IMG/VR virus record: IMGVR_UViG_3300030101_003487
Span: 1 to 30,081 of that record
DNA length: 30,081 nucleotides
Source of the DNA: a virus
Reading direction: 5' to 3' (one strand)
Below the pieces are notes generated by a model. That model was not told where the DNA came from and searched no databases. It saw nothing but the letters and a program-made list of their open reading frames with translations. Below are positions 29,746 through 30,081 of this stretch, piece by piece (within the stretch, counting starts at the first letter, position 1; each line of letters starts with the position of its first letter). Both the position numbers and the translations under genes were made by a program.

Positions 29746-30081
29746 TCACTCCTGCCAGAAGATGTCTGTGGCTGCGAGCTTGGGCGTGCCTGTCGCGTTG
29801 TCCACCTTGGCAAACAGGTACAGGGTACCGTTGCCCGGTCCACCTTGGTCCTGCCAGAGCGGAAGGTCTACCCGGAAGGTAGCGCTCTTGGTGCCCGCAG
29901 TGGTCACCCCTGCCACCAGGTCTGCCTCGGTGTCAGGCACAAGGACCTCATCACCGGCTGCATCTGCACAGACCCGGATGGTGACCTTGGTGGGGCTGGT
30001 GCTGCCCGTCAGCTTGACCGTGATGCCCTGCACAATGCCGCGGAAATTGCGGCTGAACCGCTGGAAATCAGGAAGGAAGGA
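29746..30081 (-). CDS. Junction-spanning structural protein, C-terminal part
   Basis: Continuation of the gene that begins at 204-202 (minus) and crosses the circle junction; together they code for 146 residues ending at 29746. The last codons (WQE, TGA) lie in the ribosome site of the 349-residue virion gene (CAGGAGTGA), coupling the two. Confidence 0.85.
   Translation of the reverse strand, partial: SFLPDFQRFSRNFRGIVQGITVKLTGSTSPTKVTIRVCADAAGDEVLVPDTEADLVAGVTTAGTKSATFRVDLPLWQDQGGPGNGTLYLFAKVDNATGTPKLAATDIFWQE
29983..30081. repeat. Terminal direct repeat, right copy (circular contig overlap)
   Basis: Second copy of the 99-bp repeat at 1-99. Reading through the junction joins the two parts of one minus-strand gene in frame, which supports circularity. 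Confidence 0.95.

Overview
The window is a complete, circularly assembled genome of a small tailed phage. Bases 1-99 are repeated exactly at 29983-30081, so the unique circle is 29,982 bp, and one gene runs through the junction. The base composition is visibly GC-rich. The virion gene set is that of a short-tailed, T7-like podovirus: portal, scaffold, capsid, tail-tube/nozzle pair, and three internal 'ejectosome' proteins in the T7 order. I see no integrase, phage repressor, transposase, tRNA or CRISPR, so a lytic phage is most likely. The ejectosome-like genes and an M15-type endolysin without a signal peptide suggest a Gram-negative, GC-rich host. The host cannot be named from the sequence.

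The circle has only two transcription units, which diverge from one 394-bp control region (20081-20474) and meet tail to tail at 26724-26727. The leftward (minus) unit runs through small terminase, large terminase, portal, an unknown acidic protein, a WYL-like protein, scaffold, major capsid protein, decoration protein, tail tube, nozzle, three related minor tail proteins, three internal virion proteins, the junction-spanning structural protein and a Ser/Gly-rich virion protein. It ends in a lysis end-module (holin-like protein, M15 endolysin) with several small basic DUF-type proteins. The rightward (plus) unit starts with a 25-residue membrane microprotein. An HNH nuclease and five small proteins follow, one of them probably ribbon-helix-helix, and then the replication/recombination genes: primase-polymerase fused to a VirE-type helicase, ERF annealing protein, RuvC-like resolvase, RecE-like PD-(D/E)XK exonuclease and SSB. 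Most genes overlap by ATGA or TGATG, so translational coupling is pervasive.

The combination is unusual. A T7-like virion is encoded without a family A/B DNA polymerase and without a phage RNA polymerase, so replication apparently rests on the PrimPol-VirE protein plus a recombination set. The control region holds four copies of ACCCGTCCC arranged as nested inverted repeats, almost exactly symmetric about an AT-rich centre; this looks like an origin and/or a master operator. Other unexplained structure includes three helically phased repeats between the terminase genes, a hairpin that would bury the capsid gene start, a 13-bp-stem hairpin after the decoration gene, and a 15-bp-stem hairpin where the two units converge.
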